A DNA stretch of 64,000 nt from an uncultured Vampirovibrio sp. (GCA_910583875.1 CAJTXT010000002.1:352977-416976), one strand, 5' to 3'. Numbered from the stretch's first letter, positions 38,837-48,309 are shown. The notes: generated from the letters alone by a model not told the origin. Translations and numbers: made by a program.

Positions 38837-39108
38837 ATATTAATGAAAAATTATCAAGTTTAAAATATAATAAAGCTAATGAAAGTCATTTATCAGTTGA
38901 TAATGATATCTGCATGAGATGTAATGATAAATATTGTACATTTATTTGCCCTGCAAATGTGTATGAATGGAATGAACAAAAATGTACAATGACTATCAGA
39001 TATGAAAATTGTTTGGAATGCGGTGCTTGTAAAATAGTATGTGAAAAGAAAAATATATTATGGCAATATCCAAACGCAGAATATGGAGTAAAATTTAAAA
39101 ACGGTTAA
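38821..39108 (+). CDS. fixX: FixX-like ferredoxin
   Basis: 95 aa. A small ferredoxin with the FixX pattern: ICMRCNDKYCTFICPANVY (modified first cluster) and CLECGACKIVCEKKN (second motif). FixX partners FixC, supplying or receiving the electrons of its [4Fe-4S] cluster. The start overlaps the end of fixC by 16 bases, so the two are co-translated and likely form one enzyme. In diazotrophs FixABCX feeds nitrogenase; no nitrogenase gene is seen here, so another electron sink is likely. Confidence 0.87.
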   Translation: MFKKMNINEKLSSLKYNKANESHLSVDNDICMRCNDKYCTFICPANVYEWNEQKCTMTIRYENCLECGACKIVCEKKNILWQYPNAEYGVKFKNG

Positions 39109-39123
39109 TAAAGAGAGGTATTT

Positions 39124-39561
39124 ATGCGTGAAGAATACAGCAATAAACACAGAAGATGGTATGATAAAGATCCTATTTTATCACGTTCAATGAAAACACT
39201 TGAAGCTTCAGATGATGAAACTCAAATTAAAGTTGCATTAAATCTTATTAAAATTATTGTTGAACATAACTTAGCATTTAGTGAATTTACTGATGTTAAT
39301 GAAATTATTGAAGCAGTTGAAGAAGGTATGGATACACGCGCTAATTCCAGATGGTACGATATCGATAGAACTGTTAGAGCAGCTATTAATATGCTTCAAA
39401 ATTCACCTGCAGAAACTCAAAAGATTTTAGCAAAAGAAATGGCTAAAATTGTTATTGATAAAATTAAAGAAGATAGAGATGTTGAAGAATTAAAACGTGA
39501 ACTTGAAAAAGAAGAATTCTTTGATGACTCTAATGATGATTTCTATGATTCTGAAAAATAA
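39124..39561 (+). CDS. Hypothetical protein with internal duplication
   Basis: 145 aa, no named family. The protein consists of two similar halves: HRRWYDKDPILSRSMKTLEA near residue 9 and SRWYDIDRTVRAAINMLQ near residue 78, each followed by a helix ending ALNLIKIIVE or EMAKIVID. It is acidic at the C-terminus (EEFFDDSNDDFYDSEK). It is preceded by a good AAGAGAGG ribosome-binding site and sits between fixX and recJ, 15 bases from fixX and 19 bases from recJ, so probably in the same operon. Function is unknown; a small helical adaptor is plausible. Confidence 0.78.
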   Translation: MREEYSNKHRRWYDKDPILSRSMKTLEASDDETQIKVALNLIKIIVEHNLAFSEFTDVNEIIEAVEEGMDTRANSRWYDIDRTVRAAINMLQNSPAETQKILAKEMAKIVIDKIKEDRDVEELKRELEKEEFFDDSNDDFYDSEK

Positions 39562-39580
39562 AACGGAATATTAATATAAA

Positions 39581-41983
39581 ATGTCTGTTCGTAAGGTTTG
39601 GAAAGTTAAAGATAATTCAATAAATAAAGAATTAGTACGCTGTTGTAATAATAACCGCGTACTTTCTGTTCTTTTAAAAAACAGAGGAATTGATACTGAA
39701 GAAAAAATTAATAAATTTTTAAATCCTTTAAAAGCAAAACTTTCAAATCCAAACGTATTTAAAGATATGGAAAAAGCTGTTAACAGAATAAAAACAGCTA
39801 TTGAAAAAAAAGAACATATTACAATTTTTGGTGATTTCGATGCAGATGGCATTACTTCCACTTCTCTTTTATATTTAGTCTTAAAAAAGATTGGGGCAGA
39901 TGTAGATTATTATATTCCGGATAGAGCAACTGAAAGTCACGGTTTAAATACAAAAGCTCTTGTACAAATTATTGCAAAAAGAAAAACAAAGCTTATTATT
40001 ACTGTGGATTGCGGAATTTCAAATTATTCAGAGGTAAATTTTGCAAATGGTTTCAAAGCTGATGTTATTATTACAGACCACCACGAAGCACCTGAAACAC
40101 TTCCTAATGCCTTTGCTATTTTAAATCCTAAAGCACAAAATTCTATTGATGAAACTCTTGATATAGAAGAAATTGAAAGTTTAAATTATTTAGCCGGTGT
40201 CGGTGTTGCCTTCAAACTTGCCTGTAAACTGCTTGAAGAATATGAATGTGAAGACTTTGTTAATGAAATTCTTCCTATTACAGCAGTTGGAACAATTGGC
40301 GATGTAGTTGAGCTGATTGGCGAAAACAGAAGCCTTGTTGCTATGGGATTAGAATTACTAAAAAACGGTAAGCATTATGGTATACAAAATATATTAAAAT
40401 CGTCAGGAATTGAAAATCCGGCAATGATTACATCTGAAAATATAGCCTTTAGCGTTGTACCTAAAATTAATGCAGCCGGTAGATTAGAATCACCTTATAC
40501 AGCATTAAAGGTATTAATATCTGATGATAAATATGAAATAAATAATGCAATAAATAACTTAAATGATTTAAACAAACTAAGACAAGAACTTTGTGATGAA
40601 ACATTTAATACTGCAAAATCAATGTATGAAAAGGATTTAAAAAATAATAGAAAAAGTATTGTATTATTTCACGAAGACTGGCATATAGGTATTATTGGAA
40701 TAGTAGCTTCAAAATTACTTGAAACCTACAACAAACCTGTATTTTTAATGACAAAAGATGCTAATAAACCTAATATAATCCGCTGTTCTTGCAGAAGCAT
40801 TCCAGACTTAAATGTTCATTCTGTATTATCAACACATAAAGACCTATTTGAAGGTTTTGGTGGTCATAAAATGGCGGCTGGTTTTTCTTTTGATGAAACA
40901 AAAATCACATTTGAGAAATTTAAGTCATTACTTAATCAAACAATTGAAGAATTTTCTCAAAATATTGATTTTAACACAATCTCCATTGATGCAGATATGG
41001 AAATTAATCCAGAAGATATTTCTCTTGAAACAGTAGAATTAATAGATAAAATGCAACCATTTGGAGCAGCAAACCCATCACCTTTATTTATTTTAAATAA
41101 AGCTAAACTGGAAAATTTTAGAATGATGGGACAAAATAACAATCACTTAAAGATGTTTGTTTCGAAAGATAATTGCACTCCAATTGAATGCGTAAAATGG
41201 AATTATCCAGATTTTAATCTACCTTTAAATACAGATGTTGATTTATTATTCTCTATGAAAATCAATAACTTTAATAATATAACCTCAGTTCAATTAATGG
41301 TAGAAGATATTCATAGTGAACTATTAGATAAACAAAATAAATCTAACGAAATCAAGATTTTAGATCATAGAAAAAAAACAAATATTCTAATGCAAGTATT
41401 AGATTTTGTAATTTCTACAAAAAAAACAACTGCAATATTTATTGAAAATCTATCATTAATCAAACAATTAAAATTGCCAGATGAAATCAAAGAAAAAACA
41501 TTTTCATTAGACAATATTCCAAGCGATATTGAACAATTAATGTTTTTTGAAATACCAACATCACAACAAGATTTTTACAATATTATTAAAAAGACGAATG
41601 CAAATATTGTTCATTTAATGAATTTTGATTCTAACGAAATTACAGTAGATAATTTAATTATAAAATTATCCGGAATGATAAAGTATGCTATTTCCAGCTT
41701 AAATGGAATTGTTAATATAAAACGAGCAGCAAAGGCACTAAGTGTATCTGATGATACTATAGAATGCACCCTTACTATGTTTGAAAATATAGAAATGATA
41801 GATTTAAACAAAGTTGATGAATATAATTACAAAATAACATATCTTCACCCTTTAGAATTATCTAAAGTAAAACAAAATGATATGATTACAGATTTAGAAA
41901 ATCAAATAATAGAAATAAATAAATTTCGAGAATTCTATATAAATTCATCAACAGATATTATAAAAGAAGAAATAAAAGGTTAA
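39581..41983 (+). CDS. recJ: Single-stranded-DNA-specific exonuclease RecJ
   Basis: 800 aa. DHH-family metal ligands are visible in IFGDFDADGITSTSLLYLVL, ITVDCGISN and VIITDHHEAPETLP. The DHHA1 motif GFGGHKMAAGFSFDE follows. Residues about 450-560 form the OB-like domain, and the remaining about 240 residues are an extra C-terminal domain as in Gram-positive RecJ, which makes it longer than the 577-aa E. coli protein. It digests ssDNA 5' to 3' in recombination and mismatch or base-excision repair. It is followed 4 bases later by the first of the twin radical SAM genes. Confidence 0.95.
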   Translation: MSVRKVWKVKDNSINKELVRCCNNNRVLSVLLKNRGIDTEEKINKFLNPLKAKLSNPNVFKDMEKAVNRIKTAIEKKEHITIFGDFDADGITSTSLLYLVLKKIGADVDYYIPDRATESHGLNTKALVQIIAKRKTKLIITVDCGISNYSEVNFANGFKADVIITDHHEAPETLPNAFAILNPKAQNSIDETLDIEEIESLNYLAGVGVAFKLACKLLEEYECEDFVNEILPITAVGTIGDVVELIGENRSLVAMGLELLKNGKHYGIQNILKSSGIENPAMITSENIAFSVVPKINAAGRLESPYTALKVLISDDKYEINNAINNLNDLNKLRQELCDETFNTAKSMYEKDLKNNRKSIVLFHEDWHIGIIGIVASKLLETYNKPVFLMTKDANKPNIIRCSCRSIPDLNVHSVLSTHKDLFEGFGGHKMAAGFSFDETKITFEKFKSLLNQTIEEFSQNIDFNTISIDADMEINPEDISLETVELIDKMQPFGAANPSPLFILNKAKLENFRMMGQNNNHLKMFVSKDNCTPIECVKWNYPDFNLPLNTDVDLLFSMKINNFNNITSVQLMVEDIHSELLDKQNKSNEIKILDHRKKTNILMQVLDFVISTKKTTAIFIENLSLIKQLKLPDEIKEKTFSLDNIPSDIEQLMFFEIPTSQQDFYNIIKKTNANIVHLMNFDSNEITVDNLIIKLSGMIKYAISSLNGIVNIKRAAKALSVSDDTIECTLTMFENIEMIDLNKVDEYNYKITYLHPLELSKVKQNDMITDLENQIIEINKFREFYINSSTDIIKEEIKG

Positions 41984-41987
41984 AAAG

Positions 41988-42950
41988 TTGGGAGAAACAT
42001 ATAAAAGTTGCTATTGGATTACATCAGGACTTCACTTCGAAAGAAGAGAAGTGAGATTTTGCTGTTATGAATATCTTCATTCAAACAAAAAAAATATATT
42101 AATTCCTAACTATTCCGGAGAAAAAATTGACTATGAAAGAATCTTTCAAATAAGAGATAAATATAAAAACCAAGCGAAAAATAATAATTTATGTGAAAGT
42201 TGTAAAGACTGTATTTATCTTGAAGAAAAAGAATGGAGTAATGAAAATTATTTTGATCATTTTATTTTTAATCATTGGTTGAAATGTAATGCTAAGTGCA
42301 TATATTGCTATCAACCAAACTTACCTTCAAAAGATAGAAAAATTTATTACAAAGTTTTTCCCCTTTTGAAAGATATGAGAAAAAACAATCTTTTAAAAGG
42401 AACTCATGAGTCTGCAGTAGTTTTTGGCGGTGGTGAACCAGTTATATTAAATGAATTTAATAAAATGCTTAATTTATTTGCCGAAGAAAATTTTAAAAAC
42501 ATTAGAGTTAATTCAAATGGTATAAAATTTTCACCTGTTCTTTTTCAATTATTAAAAGATGGTTATGCAAGTATAGTTATTTCACCTGATTCAGGTTCTA
42601 AAGATATGTACGAAAGAATTAAAAGAGTAAAAGCATTTAATGTAGTTTGGAAAAATATAAATAAATATGCGATTGCGAATACAAAGAATATAAAAATAAA
42701 ATATATCATTATTCCTGGAATTAATGACTCAACACAAGAAATTGATAACTTCTTTTCATTAATCAAATGTACAAATATACAATCTGTTGCATTAAGCATT
42801 GAAACTAATTGGTATGAAAGACATTATCCCAATTTTCCAAAACAAACATATTATATTCTTGACTATTTTAAAGAAAAAGCAAATTTATTAAATTTAGATA
42901 TTGAACTATATTGTGAAGCAATTGGTGTATATAAACAGAGGAAGGATTAA
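41988..42950 (+). CDS. Radical SAM protein with N-terminal SPASM-like cysteines (copy 1)
   Basis: 320 aa from a TTG start (TTGGGAGAAACATATAAAAG); no ATG lies near, and alignment with the next gene supports this start. The radical SAM motif CNAKCIYC lies near residue 103 in FNHWLKCNAKCIYCYQ. Before it, at residues about 24-80, are cysteines in the pattern FCCYEY and LCESCKDCIYLEEKEW, which looks like an SPASM/Twitch cluster-binding region placed before the core instead of after it. After the core come FGGGEPVIL and KYIIIPGIND. The substrate is unknown. The next gene is a clear paralogue, 5 bases on. Confidence 0.82.
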   Translation: MGETYKSCYWITSGLHFERREVRFCCYEYLHSNKKNILIPNYSGEKIDYERIFQIRDKYKNQAKNNNLCESCKDCIYLEEKEWSNENYFDHFIFNHWLKCNAKCIYCYQPNLPSKDRKIYYKVFPLLKDMRKNNLLKGTHESAVVFGGGEPVILNEFNKMLNLFAEENFKNIRVNSNGIKFSPVLFQLLKDGYASIVISPDSGSKDMYERIKRVKAFNVVWKNINKYAIANTKNIKIKYIIIPGINDSTQEIDNFFSLIKCTNIQSVALSIETNWYERHYPNFPKQTYYILDYFKEKANLLNLDIELYCEAIGVYKQRKD

Positions 42951-42955
42951 AAGTA

Positions 42956-43933
42956 ATGTTCTTTTTCAATAAAAAGAAGGAAACAACATACATAAGCTGT
43001 GATTTGATTGAACACGGTCTTGATTTTTTTACTGATAGTATTAATTTTTGCTGCAGGATACCACCAACTGAAAATGGTTACAAAAAATTATTAGAAAAAT
43101 ACAATGGTGAATTAATTGATTGGAAAAATTTCTTCAAGATAAAAAGAAATTATAGAAATCAAATGAAAAAAGGAAATATTGTTCCAGAATGCAAAAATTG
43201 TATATATTTGCAAGAAAAAGAATGGGATAATGAAGATTACATATCATTTATAAATTTCAACAATTGGACAATTTGCAATGAACATTGCGTGTATTGTTGG
43301 TTAAATGACAAAGATAAACCACATCAAATACAATACAATGTATTTCCTGCAATTAAAGATATGGCAGAAAAAGGCTATTTAAAAAAAGGCGGACATATTA
43401 CAATTGCAGGCGGTGAACCTTGTGTTGCACCTGAATTTAATGACTTACTTGCATTGTTTCTTGAGTATGACTTAAATCCTATCCGTGTTTTGACAAATGC
43501 AAGTATTTATAGTGAAGTTCTTAAAAACGGTATTGCTTCAGGTAATGTAAATACTGTTATTTCTGTTGATTCAGGCACAAGAGAAACATTTATTAAAGTT
43601 AAAAGATTTGATTATTACGATAAAGTTTGGGAAAACATAAAAAAGTATGCACAGGTTCAACCTCAATCAGATAGAGTTAAAACTAAATTTATTCTTATTC
43701 CAAACGTAAATGACACAAAAGAAGAAATTGATGCGTGGATAAATAAATCAATTGAATGCGGTGTAAAACATCTTGCTTTTGATGTTGAGATGATGTGGTA
43801 CAACGAAAACAAAGACAATATTCCGCAATATATTTATGATTTAGTAAAATACACACTTGATAAAATAAAAGAAAAGAACCTTGATATTGAATTAATAGAC
43901 AGAGGAGTTATTTTATCAAAAGAGATAAATTAA
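42956..43933 (+). CDS. Radical SAM protein with N-terminal SPASM-like cysteines (copy 2)
   Basis: 325 aa, paralogue of the gene just upstream. It has the N-terminal cysteines INFCCRIPP and ECKNCIYLQEKEW, then the radical SAM motif CNEHCVYC in NNWTICNEHCVYCWLND, the GGE-like motif IAGGEPCVAPEF and KFILIPNVND. The two proteins align along their full length, including the cysteine-rich N-terminus. Their tandem arrangement suggests a complex or two successive steps on one substrate. No peptide precursor is visible nearby. Function is unknown. Confidence 0.82.
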   Translation: MFFFNKKKETTYISCDLIEHGLDFFTDSINFCCRIPPTENGYKKLLEKYNGELIDWKNFFKIKRNYRNQMKKGNIVPECKNCIYLQEKEWDNEDYISFINFNNWTICNEHCVYCWLNDKDKPHQIQYNVFPAIKDMAEKGYLKKGGHITIAGGEPCVAPEFNDLLALFLEYDLNPIRVLTNASIYSEVLKNGIASGNVNTVISVDSGTRETFIKVKRFDYYDKVWENIKKYAQVQPQSDRVKTKFILIPNVNDTKEEIDAWINKSIECGVKHLAFDVEMMWYNENKDNIPQYIYDLVKYTLDKIKEKNLDIELIDRGVILSKEIN

Positions 43934-43995
43934 ACTTTTGTCTAATTCTTTTTAATGAAAGATATGTTATCTTTTAAAAGAAGGAGACAAATATT

Positions 43996-44340
43996 ATGAA
44001 TATGATTTTAAAATGGATACTTTTTGCGCTTTTAATTATGTTTATTGCTTGGGTTATTCCGGGAATAACAATTACTGGTTTCTTAAGTGCATTATTCGTT
44101 GTTGTTATTTTAAGTGTTGTTAATTTATTAATACGTCCATTAGTAAATTTAATTTCTTTACCTTTAAATGTAATAACACTTGGAATATTTAGTTTGATTA
44201 TTAATGCTTTATTATTTTTATTAGTAGCAAAATTCTCACCCGGATTCCATATAGACGGATTCTGGAGCGGATTTTTCGGCGCATTAATTTTATCAGTATT
44301 TACTCCATTAATAGATAAAATTAATCTACATAGAAACTAG
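43996..44340 (+). CDS. Small four-helix membrane protein (PF04020/YvlD-like)
   Basis: 114 aa, mostly hydrophobic, with about four membrane helices. The hallmark segments LSVVNLLIRPLVNLISLPLN and GLFSLIINALLFLLVA-like (here IFSLIINALLFLLVAKF), then HIDGFWSGFFGALILS, fit the PF04020 family, often labelled phage-holin family or YvlD. There is no other phage gene nearby, so that label should not be read as viral. Members are widespread and their role is unclear, perhaps in envelope stress. AAGGAG precedes the ATG, and a terminator follows. Confidence 0.82.
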   Translation: MNMILKWILFALLIMFIAWVIPGITITGFLSALFVVVILSVVNLLIRPLVNLISLPLNVITLGIFSLIINALLFLLVAKFSPGFHIDGFWSGFFGALILSVFTPLIDKINLHRN

Positions 44341-44356
44341 TTTTTTCTGAACATAA

Positions 44357-44385
44357 AAAGACCGCTTTAATACTAAGCGGTCTTT
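44357..44385. terminator. Bidirectional Rho-independent terminator
   Basis: Stem AAAGACCGCTT/AAGCGGTCTTT between the convergent PF04020 gene and leuS. Confidence 0.85.
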
Positions 44386-44400
44386 CCGTATATTTATTAA

Positions 44401-46887
44401 CTATTTAACAACAATATTAACAAGTTTACCGGGAACAACAATAACTTTTACAATTTGTTTTCCAGCTGTAAGTTCTTGTATTCTTGCACTGCCTAATGCA
44501 GCTTTTTCAAGTTCTTCTTTAGAAGATTCAGCATCAACTTCAATCTTATCTTTTACTTTGCCGTTAATTTGTGCAACTAAAGTAATTTTACTTGTCTTAG
44601 CAAGAGCTTCTTCATATTTAGGCCATTCAAGTTTATGAACAGAATCTTTTCCACCTAAGCCTTCATATATTTCTTCTGCAAAGTGAGGAAGAACAGGTGC
44701 AAGAAGTTTTAAGAAGGTTATTACTGCATAGCTAAATACCATCTTGTCTTCATCATTAAATTCTGTTTTTGCATTTAAATAATCATAAACAACATTTGTA
44801 AATTCTCTATATTTTGAAATAACAGTATTAAATTGGAATTCATTCGCAATATCTTGAGAAATTTTCTTAATTGTCATATGAACTTCTCTTACAAAGTCAT
44901 TATTTTCTCTTGATAGTGAAGAAACTTCCGGTAGTTTGTAATCTAAAACAATGTTGTCTTGATTGCTGCTATAGATTTTCCATAATCTGTTTAAGAATTT
45001 ATAACAGCCTTCAACACCTGCATCAGACCAGTCAAAATCTCTATTTGGCGGTGAATCTGAAAGAATAAATAATCTTGCAGTATCTGCACCATAATTTCTA
45101 AAGATTTCATCAGGATCTACTGTATTACCTTTTGATTTAGACATTTTAGAACCGTCTTTTAATACCATACCTTGTGTTAGCAAGTTTTTAAACGGCTCAT
45201 CAATATTTATAATACCTAAATCGCGAAGCGCTTTAGTGAAAAATCTTGAATACAACAAGTGTAATATAGCATGTTCAATACCGCCGACATATTGGTCAAT
45301 TGGTGCCCAGTAATGAAGAATATCTTTATCAAACGGAGCATCATTATTTCTTGCGTCTGTATAACGATAGAAATACCAGTTAGAACACATAAATGTATCC
45401 ATAGTATCTGTTTCACGCTCTGCAGGACCACCGCATATTGGGCAAGTTGTATGTTTGAAGGTTTCAGATGTTGCAACCGGTGATTTACCTTTTACGCTGA
45501 AGTCAACATCTTCCGGTAATAGTACAGGTAAGTCTTTTTCATCAACCGGAACTGTTCCGCATTTTGGACAATATACAACTGGTATTGGAGTACCCCAATA
45601 TCTTTGGCGAGAAATTAACCAGTCACGTAATCTAAATTGAACTTTAGCTTCACCAAATCCGCCTTTAACAGCTTTATCAATAATAGCTTGTTTTGCAGCT
45701 TCATTTTCTAATCCGTTGCAATCTTCTGAATTAACAAGCACGCCTTTTTCTGTATATGCTTCTGTTAATTCAGTTAAAGGATTTTCAGGATTTTGAATAA
45801 CTATTTTTAATGGCAAATTATATTTTTTAGCAAAAGCAAAGTCACGTTCATCATGTGCGGGAACTGCCATAACAGCACCCGTACCATATTCTGCTAAAGC
45901 ATAATCAGCTGTCCAAATTGGGAATTCTTCACCATTTAATGGATTAATCAAATGTGTACCTAAAGGCACCCCAGTTTTAATTCTTTCAGTTGAAAGTCTT
46001 TCAATTTCAGTCATTTTTCTTGCATTTTGACGATATGATTCAACTGCTTCTTTATTTTCAGGAGTTGTAAGCTTTTCAATATCTTTATATTCAGGCGCAA
46101 CAACTAAATAAGTAATACCATAAGCAGTATCAGGTCTTGTAGTATAAACAGGAACTTCCAAACCTTCTACTTCTTTAACTTTAAATCTTAAAATAGCACC
46201 TTGAGAACGGTCAATCCAATTTTTTTGCATTGTTTTAACACTATCCGGCCAACCTTCAAGCTTGTTAATATCGTCTAAAAGTTCTTGAGCATAATCTGTA
46301 ATTTTTAAGAACCATTGAGATAAATATTTTTTCTCAACTTCTCCGTCACATCTCCAGCATTTACCGTCAATTACCTGCTCATTAGCAAGAACAGTAGCAC
46401 AATTATTACACCAGTTTACAGCAGCTTCTTTTTTATAAGCTAAACCTTTTTTAAACATTTGAATAAAGAAATATTGAGTCCACTTGTAATATTCAGGCAA
46501 GCAGGTTGTAACTTCTCTATCCCAATCAACCATAAGCCCAAGTTCTTTTAATTGCTGTTTCATATAAGCAATGTTATCTAATGTCCATTTTTTAGGATTT
46601 GCACCATGTTGAATAGCTGCATTTTCAGCAGGAAGACCAAAGCTATCCCAACCCATTGGATGTAAAACATTGAAACCATTCATTCTTTTATAACGGGCAA
46701 TAACGTCTGAAATAGTATAATTTCTAACATGTCCCATATGTAATTTACCGGATGGATAAGGAAGCATAGAAAGAATATAATATTTCTCTTTATCAAAATC
46801 GTTATTTACTTTGTTTAATTGAGTATCATCCCAATGTTTCTGCCATTTTTTTTCAATCTCTTGAGGATAGTATTTATCTTTAATCAC
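44401..46887 (-). CDS. leuS: Leucyl-tRNA synthetase
   Basis: 828 aa, class I synthetase. The HIGH-type motif is PYPSGKLHMGHVRNY (residues 43-57) and KMSKS is in DGSKMSKSKGNTVDPDEIF. A zinc-binding region (WCNNCATVLANEQVIDGKC) and the editing domain (VYTTRPDTAYGITYLVVAPE, AVPAHDERDF) are present. It charges tRNA-Leu and edits misactivated amino acids. Length is normal for bacterial LeuRS. It is a single-gene unit on the minus strand. No T-box or other leader structure was recognised upstream. Confidence 0.97.
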   Translation of the reverse strand: MIKDKYYPQEIEKKWQKHWDDTQLNKVNNDFDKEKYYILSMLPYPSGKLHMGHVRNYTISDVIARYKRMNGFNVLHPMGWDSFGLPAENAAIQHGANPKKWTLDNIAYMKQQLKELGLMVDWDREVTTCLPEYYKWTQYFFIQMFKKGLAYKKEAAVNWCNNCATVLANEQVIDGKCWRCDGEVEKKYLSQWFLKITDYAQELLDDINKLEGWPDSVKTMQKNWIDRSQGAILRFKVKEVEGLEVPVYTTRPDTAYGITYLVVAPEYKDIEKLTTPENKEAVESYRQNARKMTEIERLSTERIKTGVPLGTHLINPLNGEEFPIWTADYALAEYGTGAVMAVPAHDERDFAFAKKYNLPLKIVIQNPENPLTELTEAYTEKGVLVNSEDCNGLENEAAKQAIIDKAVKGGFGEAKVQFRLRDWLISRQRYWGTPIPVVYCPKCGTVPVDEKDLPVLLPEDVDFSVKGKSPVATSETFKHTTCPICGGPAERETDTMDTFMCSNWYFYRYTDARNNDAPFDKDILHYWAPIDQYVGGIEHAILHLLYSRFFTKALRDLGIINIDEPFKNLLTQGMVLKDGSKMSKSKGNTVDPDEIFRNYGADTARLFILSDSPPNRDFDWSDAGVEGCYKFLNRLWKIYSSNQDNIVLDYKLPEVSSLSRENNDFVREVHMTIKKISQDIANEFQFNTVISKYREFTNVVYDYLNAKTEFNDEDKMVFSYAVITFLKLLAPVLPHFAEEIYEGLGGKDSVHKLEWPKYEEALAKTSKITLVAQINGKVKDKIEVDAESSKEELEKAALGSARIQELTAGKQIVKVIVVPGKLVNIVVK

Positions 46888-46963
46888 TATAATGTACTCC
46901 TGCTATTCTTACATATAAAATTATAATCTAAACATGTAAAACAGCATAGGAAAGTATTAGAGA

Positions 46964-47866
46964 TTAATAAAGTAAATTTCTTTTTGCAAAAAGCTTTGCA
47001 AAAATAGATTCGTAAGCACCTTTATATTTATAATAAGATTTATCATTTTCCTTCGTACATAATAAATCAGCTTTAGTAAGAATTTGTTCCATTTCAAGCA
47101 TTGATCCGTCTTTTAACTCATTTGCATAAAACAAAATTAAACTGTCTTGATTTTCTTTTGGATAAGCTTTATTACATTTTTCAAGTAAACTATGATTTTT
47201 TATAAGTTTATAAATTTTTTCTTTATCTCCATTTGAAAATCCAAATCTTTCAGCAATATTCAAAGCCGTTTTTGCAGATTTATAAGGATGCTCAGAATCA
47301 GCAATCCCTTCAGCTTTTTCTATATCATGTAATATTGATGAAAACATAAGAATTCTTTTATCACTATCAGATAAATTTTCAAACATTGGATTTTTAATAA
47401 CTTCCTGCAAAACTGAAAATGTATGAACATCTAATGTAAAATCATGCGAAGAATGCTGCTTTTTCCCCATTATAGAGTATAATTCGGGAATAGCTCTTAA
47501 AATAGAAGTAATATCTGCAGCGGCTTGTTTTGTAACAGTTTTACTATCAGGTAAAACCATATCTTTTTCAGGAGTTCTGAGATTAAACATAAAATTTGAT
47601 TTTTTTATATCCATTTTACAGAAATCAGATGATTTATCTGAAATTCTTTTTAATGTATTAAAAAGTAATTCAATATCATTATTTGCTCTCTCCAATGAAT
47701 TTGTTTTTACACCAAATACAGAGGCATAAAAATTAGGATTATTAGGGATTTTTACTTTTACTGAACTATCACATTGATTTTGAGCAGCATCATTTTTTTT
47801 ATAATTTTTTGAAAAATCATTATGACCACATCCAGATAGTGAATTTATTAAACTTGTTAGTATCAT
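46964..47866 (-). CDS. HD-domain protein with lipoprotein-like N-terminus
   Basis: 300 aa. The N-terminus MILTSLINSLSGCGHN could be a short lipobox-type signal (LSGC), but the hydrophobic stretch is weak. Residues about 160-230 contain an HD phosphohydrolase-like motif (RILMFSSILHDIEKAEG, EHPYKSAKTALNIAERFGF, YKLIKNHSLLEK), with His-Asp and further His residues in place. The segment FYASVFGVKTNSL faintly resembles the SFxG tag. HD domains hydrolyse nucleotides or phosphodiesters; the substrate is unknown. It stands alone upstream of a 590-base gap. Confidence 0.7.
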   Translation of the reverse strand: MILTSLINSLSGCGHNDFSKNYKKNDAAQNQCDSSVKVKIPNNPNFYASVFGVKTNSLERANNDIELLFNTLKRISDKSSDFCKMDIKKSNFMFNLRTPEKDMVLPDSKTVTKQAAADITSILRAIPELYSIMGKKQHSSHDFTLDVHTFSVLQEVIKNPMFENLSDSDKRILMFSSILHDIEKAEGIADSEHPYKSAKTALNIAERFGFSNGDKEKIYKLIKNHSLLEKCNKAYPKENQDSLILFYANELKDGSMLEMEQILTKADLLCTKENDKSYYKYKGAYESIFAKLFAKRNLLY

Positions 47867-47911
47867 AATTAATAAAAAACAATCAGAAATAATATATTGT
47901 TATTTAGGCTA

Positions 47912-48019
47912 AAAATAATATAAAAAACAAATAGAAGTTTTATTTTTCGTCCTGTGATTTCGCGTACCTAAAATCAATGGACTTCAAAATAAAACTTCTA
48001 TTTGTTTTTTATTATTTTT
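47912..48019. repeat. Long inverted repeat (about 34-bp arms)
   Basis: The left arm (47912-47947) and right arm (47986-48019) are near-perfect complements centred on AACAAATAGAAGTTTTATTT, with a two-base bulge and a 38-base loop containing TCGCGTACC. This would fold into a very stable hairpin. It lies at the start of the 47867-48452 intergenic gap, which also holds a terminator, an AT-rich stretch and a poly-G tract. Confidence 0.75.
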
Positions 48020-48201
48020 GTTTTTTGTAAAGAAATATTACAAAATCAAATCATATAGGCAATTATTTAAAAGTTATATACTTTATATATATGTAGATGA
48101 TAAACAAATTAAAACATAAACAATAAACAAGATTTTATATTCATACACTTACCTTACTTACTACCTTTACTAACACACGAGGAAATTGAAAAAGATTTCA
48201 G

Positions 48202-48230
48202 AGGAACCCTTAAAAAGTTCCTTTTTTTTT
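48202..48230 (+). terminator. Rho-independent terminator in intergenic gap
   Basis: Stem AGGAAC/GTTCCT followed by nine T. No protein gene ends just upstream on this strand, so it may end a small RNA starting near 48080. It is about 220 bases before the calpain-like gene. Confidence 0.7.
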
Positions 48231-48309
48231 GCGCGAAATTATAGAAATAAAGTCGAGTTCATTAAATTTATTTATAAAGTTATGTAACAAGTACACTTGA
48301 AAACCTAAA

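Noticed and set aside
43996..44340. Phage holin / prophage remnant
   Set aside because: The PF04020 label is historical; no other phage genes are nearby and the protein is a common chromosomal membrane protein.
46888..46963. T-box or other leader element for leuS
   Set aside because: This stretch is downstream of the HD gene and upstream of leuS on the minus strand; it is short and AT-rich with no stem or T-box motif visible.
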